Below are positions 1 to 7,729 of a stretch of DNA of 64,000 bases, one piece after another (the stretch's first letter is position 1; each line of letters starts with the position of its first letter). A program made the translations under genes and the position numbers. A model generated the notes under the pieces. The model saw only the letters and a program-made list of their open reading frames with translations, was not told where the DNA came from and made no database searches. The stretch covers positions 1-64,000 of the forward strand of contig CAJTTB010000015.1 of assembly GCA_910579175.1 (NCBI GenBank), written 5' to 3'. The stretch is from an uncultured Oscillospiraceae bacterium (lineage in GTDB: Bacteria > Bacillota > Clostridia > Oscillospirales > Ruminococcaceae).

Positions 1-1
1 G

Positions 2-88
2 AATGAACGAAAAAGTATAGTTTTTTATGGTAATACAAAAATGAAATCATTGAAAGAATATTTTCATCAGTTGACAGGTATAATTTAG
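2..88 (+). pseudogene. Possible 3' end of a gene entering from the left edge
   Basis: The second reading frame is open from the left edge to a TAG at 86-88 and encodes about 28 residues ending in HQLTGII. It could be the tail of a gene lying mostly outside the window. There is no homology I recognise and no terminator behind it, so chance is a serious alternative. The rest of 89-205 shows nothing beyond AT-rich DNA and the ribosome binding site of the next gene. Confidence 0.2.
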
Positions 89-220
89 AAGGATATAATA
101 AAAATACTGTGAAAAATTTATTGATTTAATTTATTTTAACAAACAATATCAGATTGTTGTTTTTCGTTATCATGAAATCAATAGATAAATAGTCATAAAA
201 AATATAAGGAGTGTATTATC

Positions 221-1825
221 ATGAACAATACAGATAAGCAAAGAATAGACAAATTAACCCGAATAATTTGTATTATTTTAAACATTATTTTGTTTATAAT
301 TGGAATTTGGGCAATATCTGAGTTATATGATTTTGAAGATCTTGAATTGGATTTTGATTGGCCAGAATCTTTGTCAGCGATCATTGTTTTTGGTTTGGCA
401 GTCTTTATAAGAGTGAAAGTGTTTAATAAAAAGAATATTCAAATATTACTATTCAAATATGATCAAGAAATAGATGATACATTTTCTTATCAAGAACCAG
501 TAAGATTGCAAGAATCGGAAAATTATTCAACCTGTACAGAACAATATCAAGTTGATAATTCCTATATTTTAGAAGGTTTATGTAGTTTTAGTGCTTCAGA
601 TGATTATGAAATTAACTATGTCAATGATGTTTTTTCTGAAATGATAGGATATACGAAAGAAGATATGATAATACAAAAGCATGTTGCCTTTATAAAATTG
701 ATTGCTGTAGAGGAACGAGATAAATTTCAAAAAGATGTATTATATGTATCTTTAGAAGGAAAGGATTTACATACTTTTTACCATATTAATTGTTGTAATG
801 GTCAGATCATTTTTATGTCAGTTTATCTAAAAGCCGTTCGAGATGTCAATAATAAAGTATGGATACAGATGGTGTTTACAAAAGCAAAAAACCAAGATAA
901 TAATTGTGAACAATTGCGCAAAGATGCAAATAGAAATGAAATTTTGCTTTCGCAATTAAATGATGTTGTCTTTGAAATTGATGTAGAAGAAGATTCTATG
1001 ACTTATTCTATGAATTGGGAGAATAAACTTGCTTCCAATGTTCCAATAGAACGTGTTTCAGAACAGATACGAAAGGAAAAAATTTTTCATTCGGATGATG
1101 TGGACTGTATAGAGCAATTGTTTAGAGATTGCAAATTAGATGGTGTTTTGCGAGAAGAAAAAGTCCAATTGTATGGAAAAGATAAAAAATATATTTGGTG
1201 TATTGTAAAACTTTGCGGAGTAAAAGATCAAACAGGAAAAGTAGTACGTTTAATTGGCACAATAAAGGATTGTGATAAGGAAAGTATTGAGATAGAAGAA
1301 CTTCGCAAAAAAGTTGAAATAGATGAATTGACAGGGTTGTATAACAAACATACCATTCAGGAAAAAATAAAATCCTATTTGGTTAACAAACAAGATTCAG
1401 AATCTGGTTTGATGTTTTTGATTGATATGGATAAATTTAAGGAAGTGAATGATACTTTTGGTCACTATACAGGTGATGTGGTACTTGAGGAAACAGGGCT
1501 TATATTAAAAGAATTTGCTCAAAAATATCAAGGAGATGCTGGAAGAATTGGTGGAGATGAATTTATTGTATTTTTATATCATATTGCTAATTTAGACAGT
1601 GTAGAGTCTTTGTTAAGGGAATTGAAAAACAATTTAAAAATTACAATTCCAAATACAGAGAAGATTTTTAGTGGCAGCGTTGGGGCAGGAGTAACACAAG
1701 CAGACGATACATTTGAATCGCTTTATATCAGGGTTGATAACAAGTTATATGAAGAAAAAAAAAGGATGAAATCGGAGCGGGAATCTTATAAAAAAATACA
1801 GACACAAACTGAATTGGCAAGGTGA
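221..1825 (+). CDS. Membrane-anchored PAS/GGDEF diguanylate cyclase
   Basis: A 534-residue protein with two hydrophobic N-terminal segments (about residues 14-35 and 49-64), PAS-like regions at about 110-220 and 240-345, and a C-terminal GGDEF domain at about 360-525. The domain opens with DELTGLYN and has an intact catalytic loop, RIGGDEF, so cyclic di-GMP synthesis from two GTP at the membrane is expected. The RxxD inhibitory site normally five residues before GGDEF reads YQGD, so product feedback through the canonical I-site is probably absent. The ATG follows an AAGGAG motif by 9 bases. The gene stands alone and is closed by a terminator, which suits a stand-alone sensor. What the PAS regions sense cannot be told from sequence. 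Confidence 0.9.
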   Translation: MNNTDKQRIDKLTRIICIILNIILFIIGIWAISELYDFEDLELDFDWPESLSAIIVFGLAVFIRVKVFNKKNIQILLFKYDQEIDDTFSYQEPVRLQESENYSTCTEQYQVDNSYILEGLCSFSASDDYEINYVNDVFSEMIGYTKEDMIIQKHVAFIKLIAVEERDKFQKDVLYVSLEGKDLHTFYHINCCNGQIIFMSVYLKAVRDVNNKVWIQMVFTKAKNQDNNCEQLRKDANRNEILLSQLNDVVFEIDVEEDSMTYSMNWENKLASNVPIERVSEQIRKEKIFHSDDVDCIEQLFRDCKLDGVLREEKVQLYGKDKKYIWCIVKLCGVKDQTGKVVRLIGTIKDCDKESIEIEELRKKVEIDELTGLYNKHTIQEKIKSYLVNKQDSESGLMFLIDMDKFKEVNDTFGHYTGDVVLEETGLILKEFAQKYQGDAGRIGGDEFIVFLYHIANLDSVESLLRELKNNLKITIPNTEKIFSGSVGAGVTQADDTFESLYIRVDNKLYEEKKRMKSERESYKKIQTQTELAR

Positions 1826-1857
1826 TGTGACATAATCATTTAGAAAGAGGAAAAGAT

Positions 1858-1891
1858 AAAACAGTGAGCAAGATAAGTTCACTGTTTTTAT
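1858..1891 (+). terminator. Rho-independent terminator after the GGDEF gene
   Basis: A 9-bp stem, AAACAGTGA paired with TCACTGTTT around a 12-base loop, is followed by a T-rich run. It lies 32 bases past the GGDEF stop codon. Confidence 0.8.
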
Positions 1892-1910
1892 TTGTTTTAC
1901 ATAAATAATC

Positions 1911-1969
1911 ATAAAAAATAGTATTGATTGAAAAGGTGCCTGAAGGCACAAAAGGTAAGGTATATTTTT
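1911..1969 (+). repeat. 59-bp direct repeat, copy 1, with internal hairpin
   Basis: This segment recurs at 2011-2069 with only about two changed positions. Each copy carries the palindrome GTGCC-TGAA-GGCAC. The copies start exactly 100 bp apart and the 41 bp between them are unrelated. No transposase or ORF is associated. Confidence 0.85.
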
Positions 1970-2010
1970 TGTTACTCGCTAAATCGCTTGACAATCGTGA
2001 GCGGCTCGTA

Positions 2011-2069
2011 ATAAAAAATAGTATTGATTGAAAAGGTGCCTGAAGGCACAAGAAGTAAGGTATATTTTT
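2011..2069 (+). repeat. 59-bp direct repeat, copy 2, with internal hairpin
   Basis: Second copy of the repeat at 1911-1969, with the same GTGCC-TGAA-GGCAC hairpin. The spacer between the copies holds a different weak hairpin around 1985-2003. The stretch 2070-2360 is AT-rich and holds nothing I can name. Confidence 0.85.
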
Positions 2070-2361
2070 GATATCTACAAGCACATTTTAGATTCATATT
2101 ATTTTTGATACAGTGAAATGATTTAAGTATATATCTGCAATAAAGTGAAAACAATGCTTATAACTAAATCAATTGATTGGAAAGCGAAACAGTCATTATA
2201 AAGTGCAATGGAAATTTTGAAACTATAAAAGATAACTGAAACGGACAAAAAAATATCTGGCGTTATTGAGCTTATATAAAATTTATAAAAGGACTTTCTT
2301 TTTTTATCTGTTTTACTCAAAAAATGGAGATATTTTTTGACAAAAGTCTATATTTTTAGGA

Positions 2362-2390
2362 TTGTGTTTTTTTGGTTGCAGTGATATAAT
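2362..2390 (+). promoter_or_regulatory. Candidate upstream promoter of the V-ATPase operon
   Basis: A TTGTGT box at 2362-2367 and TATAAT at 2385-2390 are 17 bases apart, as expected for a housekeeping sigma factor. An 8-bp hairpin (GTGTTTTT/AAAAACAC) lies just downstream at about 2431-2451 and could shape the leader transcript. The next gene downstream is the V-ATPase operon. Confidence 0.45.
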
Positions 2391-2486
2391 TGTGAACGTC
2401 AAAAATAAGTGATTCATGATAAAAGTGTATTGTGTTTTTGACCGAAAAACACTTTATATTGTTATATTTCATTGATATGACATCTT

Positions 2487-2525
2487 AAAACAATAATTGT
2501 TTTCTTAGGGATATAGTGCTATAAT
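2487..2525 (+). promoter_or_regulatory. Main V-ATPase promoter overlapped by a 17-bp dyad
   Basis: TTGTTT at 2497-2502 and TATAAT at 2520-2525 are spaced by exactly 17 bases, about 60 bp before the first V-ATPase gene. A perfect dyad, AAAACAAT-A-ATTGTTTT (2487-2503), covers the -35 box and is a plausible repressor operator. The regulator is unknown. Confidence 0.6.
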
Positions 2526-2586
2526 GACAAATGGTAGCATAATACACACTACTTTAATGAAGATAAGGGTATAAGGAGGTTTATAA

Positions 2587-2898
2587 ATGAAAGATTTAAT
2601 GGATACCATTATCAATATTGATAGAAGTGCCAATGAAAAATTAAAACAAGCAATCCAAAATAAAGAAGAAGAAATGGAGCGCATTAAGGAAAAGAAAAAG
2701 GCACTATCCAAACAAATCAAAGAGTATGCAGATACTCATCTAGCATCATTTGAGGAATCTGAAAAACTATCTTCTCAAGATGGTATTCTTGCTATTAAAA
2801 ACAGTGCTGATGAAGAACGAGACCATTTGGATAATATTTATGAAAAATATCATCAACAATGGATAGATGAAATTGTTTCTCATATTATCAAATCTTAA
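2587..2898 (+). CDS. V-type ATPase subunit H/G-like peripheral stalk protein
   Basis: A 103-residue, highly charged protein predicted to be almost entirely helical, with a coiled-coil-like heptad pattern over about residues 10-95 and no membrane segment. Its size, composition and position as first gene of a V/A-type ATPase operon match the AhaH/NtpF peripheral-stalk subunit, which pairs with subunit E to hold the catalytic head against subunit I. The start has an AAGGAGG motif 7 bases upstream. Assignment rests on context and coiled-coil character, because the family has no sequence motif strong enough to read by eye. Downstream, 196 bp of IS-derived sequence separates it from subunit C. Confidence 0.75.
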   Translation: MKDLMDTIINIDRSANEKLKQAIQNKEEEMERIKEKKKALSKQIKEYADTHLASFEESEKLSSQDGILAIKNSADEERDHLDNIYEKYHQQWIDEIVSHIIKS

Positions 2899-2940
2899 AT
2901 CAGCAGATGTTTTCAAATCAAGAAACTGCAATGTCAAAAG

Positions 2941-3070
2941 CTTTAGACGATAAATAAAAATCGTCCAAAGACATAGGGCAAAAACTGTCCGAATTTACGC
3001 CTGTGGAGATAGTAGGTTGCGAGGTCTAGGAAGCAGGAAGCTCATTGGTTTTTTTAAATGGGCAGTTCAC
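2941..3070 (+). mobile_element. IS200/IS605-family tnpB 3' end and right-end hairpin (remnant)
   Basis: One frame reads EFTPVEIVGCEV, a stop, then EAGS, resembling the extreme C terminus of IS605-type TnpB proteins. Behind it come the AAGCAGGAAGC stretch, a stem (GCTCAT 3040-3045 / ATGGGC 3058-3063) and AGTTCAC ending at 3070, matching the right end and omega-RNA scaffold region of these elements. A further hairpin lies at 2941-2970. There is no transposase or usable TnpB, and an in-frame TAA at 2955-2957 shows decay. The element lies inside the V-ATPase operon, and its right edge is only 24 bp before the subunit C start codon. Its left edge cannot be placed. Confidence 0.75.
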
Positions 3071-3094
3071 AGATAAGGCAGGTGAGAAAATAAT

Positions 3095-4135
3095 ATGTCT
3101 AATTCTAATCATGCAATTGTTGCGAAAGCTCGTACGATGTATGGCAAGCGCATTACGCAAAAACAATATGATGAAATGTTACATTGTCGTACCGTAGCAG
3201 AAGTGGCAACTTATTTAAAGACAAAAACTCATTTTTCCGAAGCACTTCAAGAAGTGGATTCCAGTAATATTCACCGCGGTCATTTGGAAAATCTGCTTAG
3301 ACGTGCAGTATTTCAAGATTATGTAAAGCTGTACAGCTATATTTCTAATAGTGAAGAAAATTTATTTCATTATGTAGTCATGAAAGAAGAAATTTCTGAG
3401 ATTCTTCGTATGATTCTTTTGATAAAGGGAAATAATCCCCAAGAATTTATTATTGATTTACCCAGTTATTTGGTGCGCAGGTCACATATTGACCTAATGG
3501 GTATGTCTAAGGTTACGAAGTTTGAAGATTTGGTAATCTTGCTTGGTGGTACCGATTATGAAGTGATTTTGCGAAAGTTTCAACCTACTGTAGAGCAACC
3601 ATATATTGATTATGTGGGTTGTGAACATGCGCTTTATGAGTACTATTATCGCAAATTATTTGCTATGGTTCGCAAGAATACGAGTGCTTATGAAGCGCGT
3701 CAATTGAAAAGTTTGGTGCGTTTACAGATTGAAATTTTGAATTTAGAACGCATTTATCGAGCTAGAAGCTATCTTGATGTTCCCAAAGAAGAACTGGTAC
3801 GCAGTATTTTTCCTTATTATTATAAATTGTCCGCTGGTCAGCTTGAAGAACTGATTGCCTGTAAAGATCAACATGCACTCAATCAGATATTCTCTCAAAC
3901 AAAATATTATAAGACGCTTCCTGAAGGAAGTTCAAACTATATCGAGGATTACACAAAGCGATATTTATATCATGTTTGCTGTAAAGGATTGCACTTTTTT
4001 TACAGTGCTCCAGTGATTTTTTATTCTTATTATAATATCAGTCAAATTGAATTAAAGAATGTGATTAATATTATAGAGGGGATTCGTTATCAAGTTTCTG
4101 AACAGGATATTAAGCAGCTTATCATTCAATCATAA
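3095..4135 (+). CDS. ntpC: V-type ATPase subunit C (central stalk cap, d-like)
   Basis: A 346-residue soluble, mainly helical protein that resembles the V/A-ATPase subunit C/d family throughout, including the AKARTMYGKRIT start and the later LERIYRAR segment. The family forms a funnel on top of the membrane K ring and connects it to the central stalk. Length is normal for the family. The ATG follows a modest AGGTGAG ribosome binding site at about 3081-3086, downstream of the IS-derived right end, so the translation signal of this gene lies at or just beyond the insertion junction. The next gene starts 23 bases after its stop. Confidence 0.92.
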   Translation: MSNSNHAIVAKARTMYGKRITQKQYDEMLHCRTVAEVATYLKTKTHFSEALQEVDSSNIHRGHLENLLRRAVFQDYVKLYSYISNSEENLFHYVVMKEEISEILRMILLIKGNNPQEFIIDLPSYLVRRSHIDLMGMSKVTKFEDLVILLGGTDYEVILRKFQPTVEQPYIDYVGCEHALYEYYYRKLFAMVRKNTSAYEARQLKSLVRLQIEILNLERIYRARSYLDVPKEELVRSIFPYYYKLSAGQLEELIACKDQHALNQIFSQTKYYKTLPEGSSNYIEDYTKRYLYHVCCKGLHFFYSAPVIFYSYYNISQIELKNVINIIEGIRYQVSEQDIKQLIIQS

Positions 4136-4158
4136 ATTTGCATAAAGGCGGTGTATTC

Positions 4159-6111
4159 ATGTCAATTGAAAAAATGAGTCTTGTGCATATCGTAGGCAGT
4201 ATGTCGAATCTTGACGCAACGCTAATGAAGTGTTGCGAAAGTGAATTGATTCATTTGGAAAACCCTTCTGAATTTTCAGCCAAAGGATTTCATTCGCTTC
4301 ATGAGGAGAATCCATATACCGAAGTTCTACAACTTGCAGTAGATGTCATGAATTATCTTTCTATCTCTCCGGACTATGAGGATTACAGTCAAATTACGCT
4401 TAGTAAGGAAGAGATAAAAACTTATTTGACCAATTTAAAAACGCAGGTTATTCAGACGAATAATCAGTTAGCACAATCAAAAGACAACCTAGTAAAGCAT
4501 CAACAGATTTTAGAACAACTACGACATTTGCAGGGGTTAAATTTGAAGTTTAGCGATATTCTTGCTTCTAAAAGCTCTGTTGCTCATTTTGGAAGACTAC
4601 CTGTAGACAGCTTTTTAAAATTGGAATACTTTTCAAGGAATAATTTTTTCTTTTTTGATTATGACCATGATGAACAGTATTATTGGGGATTTTATGTAGT
4701 TCCAAATAGTAATGCAAAGGAAGTTGAACAAATATTTACTTCACTTTATTTTGAGCAAATTGATGTTTCTGAATTTGCAGATGATACTCCTCAGGTGGAG
4801 GTTTCTCTATTAGAACAGAATATTTCACAGATACAAGAGGGCATTGTAGGGTATGAAGAGTCACTTCAAACACTCACCAAAACAGAACAACGAAAAATTA
4901 AACAGGTGTACTGTAAAATTAAGACGTTAAATGATACATTTGCTTATCGCTCTTATGTCAATGCAGTGGATGATCGCTTCTTTTTACAAGGCTTTGTTCC
5001 CACAGCAAAAGTAACAGAGTTTATTGCGCTGTTTGATGAAATACCACAGGTTATTTGTGAACAAGAACTAGTAGAGAAAAAGAGCAAATGTAATCCACCA
5101 GTTAAGTTAAAGACCAATTGGTTTTTCCGTCCATTTGAAATGTTTGTAAAGATGTATGGTCTACCCAGTTACCACGATTTTGACCCAACTTCCTTTATTG
5201 GCTTTATCTATGTAGTATTATTTGGAATTATGTTTGGAGATTTTGGACAAGGTTTTTTGGTGACCGTCGGCGGTGCTTTGGTGTGGAAATATAAAAAGAT
5301 GCCACTGGGTGCGATTATGTCGAGATGTGGTATATCCAGTATGTTTTTTGGTTTTTTATACGGCTCTTGCTTTGGATTTGAAGGGTGTTTTAAACCAATT
5401 TTTAATGCCATCGGTTTGGGCGGAATTTTTCCACTTCATGTATTGGATCCAAATACATCGACAATGCTGTTGATTATGTCATTTGGGATTGGAATTGTGA
5501 TTATTTTGACCGCGATTGGCATTAACACATGGCTCGGCTTTAAAAAAGGCGATTATGGGCGCGCGGTATTTTCCAATAATGGAATTGCTGGGATTGTATT
5601 TTATGGTGGTATTATCTTAGCAGCTGTATTGATGTTGGTGTTGGACATTAATTTGTTTCATCCAATTTTTATTTTAGTAGTGGTGATACTGCCATTGGTA
5701 TTGATGTTTTTTCACGAACCTCTTGGGAAATGGTTGGGTAAAAAACGGAAAAAATATATGCAGAAAAAAGAAGAAGAGGAAAAGTTTAGCGCTGTCAACT
5801 CCGCTTTTGAGATGTTTGATGTGGTGTTGAGCTATTGCACCAATACATTGTCCTTTTTAAGGGTTGGTGGATTTATTCTCAGCCATGCAGCGTTGATGTT
5901 AGTGGTGATGACATTTGCGCATATGGCAGGTTCTTTTGGAAGTATTTTTGTCATTATTTTAGGAAACGCCTTTGTAATGGCTTTAGAAGGTTTGATTGCC
6001 GGAATTCAGGTGCTTAGACTGGTGTATTATGAAACCTTTAGTCGTTTTTATGAAAGCGATGGAAAAGAGTTTAATCCTGCCAGAGTGATATTTAAATCTG
6101 AAAAAAAATAA
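4159..6111 (+). CDS. ntpI: V-type ATPase subunit I (membrane stator, a-like)
   Basis: A 650-residue protein with a soluble, partly coiled-coil N-terminal half (to about residue 330) and a polytopic C-terminal half with roughly seven membrane segments. The FRPFEMFVKMYGLP entry, the FGIMFGDFGQG motif and the LSFLRVGGFILSH segment are hallmarks of subunit I; the arginine in the last one lies in the helix that carries the essential ion-channel arginine in this family. It forms the stator and the ion half-channels beside the K ring. The start chosen is the ATG at 4159, preceded by AAAGGCGG, rather than the in-frame ATG at 4138, which is only 2 bases past the previous stop and has no binding site. 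Confidence 0.95.
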   Translation: MSIEKMSLVHIVGSMSNLDATLMKCCESELIHLENPSEFSAKGFHSLHEENPYTEVLQLAVDVMNYLSISPDYEDYSQITLSKEEIKTYLTNLKTQVIQTNNQLAQSKDNLVKHQQILEQLRHLQGLNLKFSDILASKSSVAHFGRLPVDSFLKLEYFSRNNFFFFDYDHDEQYYWGFYVVPNSNAKEVEQIFTSLYFEQIDVSEFADDTPQVEVSLLEQNISQIQEGIVGYEESLQTLTKTEQRKIKQVYCKIKTLNDTFAYRSYVNAVDDRFFLQGFVPTAKVTEFIALFDEIPQVICEQELVEKKSKCNPPVKLKTNWFFRPFEMFVKMYGLPSYHDFDPTSFIGFIYVVLFGIMFGDFGQGFLVTVGGALVWKYKKMPLGAIMSRCGISSMFFGFLYGSCFGFEGCFKPIFNAIGLGGIFPLHVLDPNTSTMLLIMSFGIGIVIILTAIGINTWLGFKKGDYGRAVFSNNGIAGIVFYGGIILAAVLMLVLDINLFHPIFILVVVILPLVLMFFHEPLGKWLGKKRKKYMQKKEEEEKFSAVNSAFEMFDVVLSYCTNTLSFLRVGGFILSHAALMLVVMTFAHMAGSFGSIFVIILGNAFVMALEGLIAGIQVLRLVYYETFSRFYESDGKEFNPARVIFKSEKK

Positions 6112-6231
6112 AACGAATTTATCTGTTGATAATAGGACAATGTGATTGCTAAAATCATTCAAAAATCATTGTTTTCTCAAGGTAAATGCCTTGTATAAAA
6201 TAAATTTTATCTTATTTTGGGGGTTTTTTTT

Positions 6232-6663
6232 ATGTTGTTTTTTATATTACCATTGATTGCACTTGCTTTGATTGTGATGCCATTGGTTCCAGTTTACACT
6301 GGAGTCGCAACAGGTAAAAAGGCAAGACGCGCATTTATTTTTAATATCTGTGGATTTGTAGGCGTGATGTTATTGGCGGTGATTTTACCACTTGGAGGTT
6401 TTGTATCTGCTGCTACTGAAGCGGGTTCTGCCGCTGCTGCAATGAGCACAGGAGAGGGATTAAAGTACTTAGGTGCAGCAATTTCTACAGGTCTTGGCTG
6501 TATTGGTGCAGGTCTTGGCGTTGGTACTTCTGCTTCTGCTGCAATTGGTGCTTGTAGTGAAGATCCAAAGGCATTTGGTAAATCTATGATCTTCGTTGTT
6601 ATGGGTGAAGGTATTGCGATTTATGGTCTGGTTATTTCCTTTATGATTTTATTTGCTGCATAA
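6232..6663 (+). CDS. ntpK: V-type ATPase subunit K (rotor ring proteolipid)
   Basis: A 143-residue protein with four membrane segments. Only the last two form a recognisable ion-binding hairpin: a glycine-rich helix (about 80-105), a polar SEDPKAFG loop, and a final helix with the ion-binding glutamate E126 in GEGIAIYG. The first two helices do not resemble this hairpin, unlike the duplicated hairpin of Enterococcus NtpK. Aligned by eye with the Ilyobacter c subunit, the sodium-ligand glutamine becomes V97 and the serine/threonine after the glutamate becomes glycine, so proton use is the simpler inference. The ATG at 6232 is favoured over the TTG at 6217 because TGGGGG at 6218-6223 is well placed for it. 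Confidence 0.9.
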   Translation: MLFFILPLIALALIVMPLVPVYTGVATGKKARRAFIFNICGFVGVMLLAVILPLGGFVSAATEAGSAAAAMSTGEGLKYLGAAISTGLGCIGAGLGVGTSASAAIGACSEDPKAFGKSMIFVVMGEGIAIYGLVISFMILFAA

Positions 6664-6691
6664 TCAAAAAAATACCTGCTTATCAAGTAAG

Positions 6692-6723
6692 TTCTGCATC
6701 AATCTGGTTGGATTGGTGCAGAA
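6692..6723 (+). promoter_or_regulatory. Intercistronic hairpin after subunit K
   Basis: TTCTGCATCAATC (6692-6704) pairs with GATTGGTGCAGAA (6711-6723) over 13 positions with one wobble and a 6-base loop. It is not followed by a U-run, so it is not an ordinary terminator. It sits 4 bases before the AGGAGG of the next gene. A role in protecting the K message, whose product is needed in several copies per complex, is inference. Confidence 0.6.
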
Positions 6724-6740
6724 ACAGGAGGTTTGAAGTG

Positions 6741-7052
6741 ATGAAGTTTTTTTGTATCAGCGATAATATTGATACGCAAATGGGAATGCGTTTAGCAGGG
6801 ATTGAGGGTGTTGTGGTTCATGAATATGATGAAACCATGGACGCCATTCATCAGGCATGTCAAAATCAAGAAATTGGCATTGTGTTGATTTCAGAAAAAT
6901 TAGTAAAACTCTGTTCCCAAACGGTTTTGGAGTTAAAAATGCGTACAAAATTCCCTTTAATTGTAGAGATTCCAGACCGTCATGGAACTGCGGATGTGAC
7001 AGATAGCATTACAAAATATGTACAAGAGGCGATTGGTATCAAACTGCAATGA
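6741..7052 (+). CDS. ntpG: V-type ATPase subunit F (central stalk)
   Basis: A 103-residue Rossmann-like small protein with the pattern of V/A-ATPase subunit F: an N-terminal strand MKFFCISD, the GMRLAGIEG segment, a central IGIVLISEKL strand and the FPLIVEIPD strand. Subunit F binds the axle subunit D in the central stalk and can modulate ATP hydrolysis. An AGGAGG at 6727-6732 gives the ATG at 6741; the adjacent GTG at 6738 is a less likely alternative. It follows subunit K and precedes subunit E by 30 bases. Confidence 0.9.
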   Translation: MKFFCISDNIDTQMGMRLAGIEGVVVHEYDETMDAIHQACQNQEIGIVLISEKLVKLCSQTVLELKMRTKFPLIVEIPDRHGTADVTDSITKYVQEAIGIKLQ

Positions 7053-7082
7053 GTAAATTCACAGTAAAAGTAGGTGTAAACG

Positions 7083-7682
7083 ATGGTATATGATAAGGAG
7101 AAACTCAGCGCATTTTCAAGTGCAGTAAAAAGAGAAACAGATAGCAAAATCGAACAGTTAAAACGCGAAGTGGAAGAATATGAAAAAGCAGAACTAGAAA
7201 AAGTACGTGAAGATCAATACAACCGCATGTTTACTTATATGCAGGATCAAGTACAAATCATCAAATCAAAATATCGTCAATCCATTACAAAATTTGAACT
7301 GGAAAGTAAAAGGAATTTATTTGTTTACCGAAATCAGCTTACTGAACAAGTTTTTGAGCAAGTCCAAAAACGGCTTTTAGATTTTACCAAAACCGCAGAT
7401 TATCAGGATTTTTTATTAAAGCAAATTCAAGCTGCAATGAAAGAATTTCCATGTCAGACAGGAGTTATTTTGCTTTCTAAAGAAGATATGTCATTGACGA
7501 ATCAAATTAAAACTGCCATTTCAAATGTAACCACAGTAGAAGCCGATTCTAAAAATCATTTGGGAGGCTTTACGATTGTCAATCGTGAGCAAGGGCTGGT
7601 TGCAGATAAAACCTTTCAAACAGCTTTAGAAGAAGAAAAACAGCAGTTTTATAAAACTTGCGGACTTCGTATAAATTTCTAA
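7083..7682 (+). CDS. ntpE: V-type ATPase subunit E (peripheral stalk)
   Basis: A 199-residue protein with a long charged N-terminal helix (about 1-95) and a compact C-terminal domain ending in a GGFTIVNREQGLVADKTF motif, where GG...D.TF is characteristic of subunit E. It forms the peripheral stalk with the H/G-like subunit and anchors the A3B3 head. Length is typical. The gene lies between subunits F and A with short gaps, consistent with one transcript. Confidence 0.9.
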   Translation: MVYDKEKLSAFSSAVKRETDSKIEQLKREVEEYEKAELEKVREDQYNRMFTYMQDQVQIIKSKYRQSITKFELESKRNLFVYRNQLTEQVFEQVQKRLLDFTKTADYQDFLLKQIQAAMKEFPCQTGVILLSKEDMSLTNQIKTAISNVTTVEADSKNHLGGFTIVNREQGLVADKTFQTALEEEKQQFYKTCGLRINF

Positions 7683-7729
7683 TCAAGAAACAATCTTGCG
7701 CCATATATGGTGATTGGAGCGTGAAATAA

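Noticed and set aside
1836..2320. Minus-strand frames across the direct repeats (with repeated FVPSGTFSINTIFY peptides)
   Set aside because: The repeated peptide is only the translation of the duplicated DNA. There is no ribosome binding site and the composition is low-complexity.
2941..3070. CRISPR or tracrRNA-like element
   Set aside because: There are no repeat-spacer units. The TnpB C-terminal pattern and AGTTCAC end identify it as an IS200/IS605 right end.
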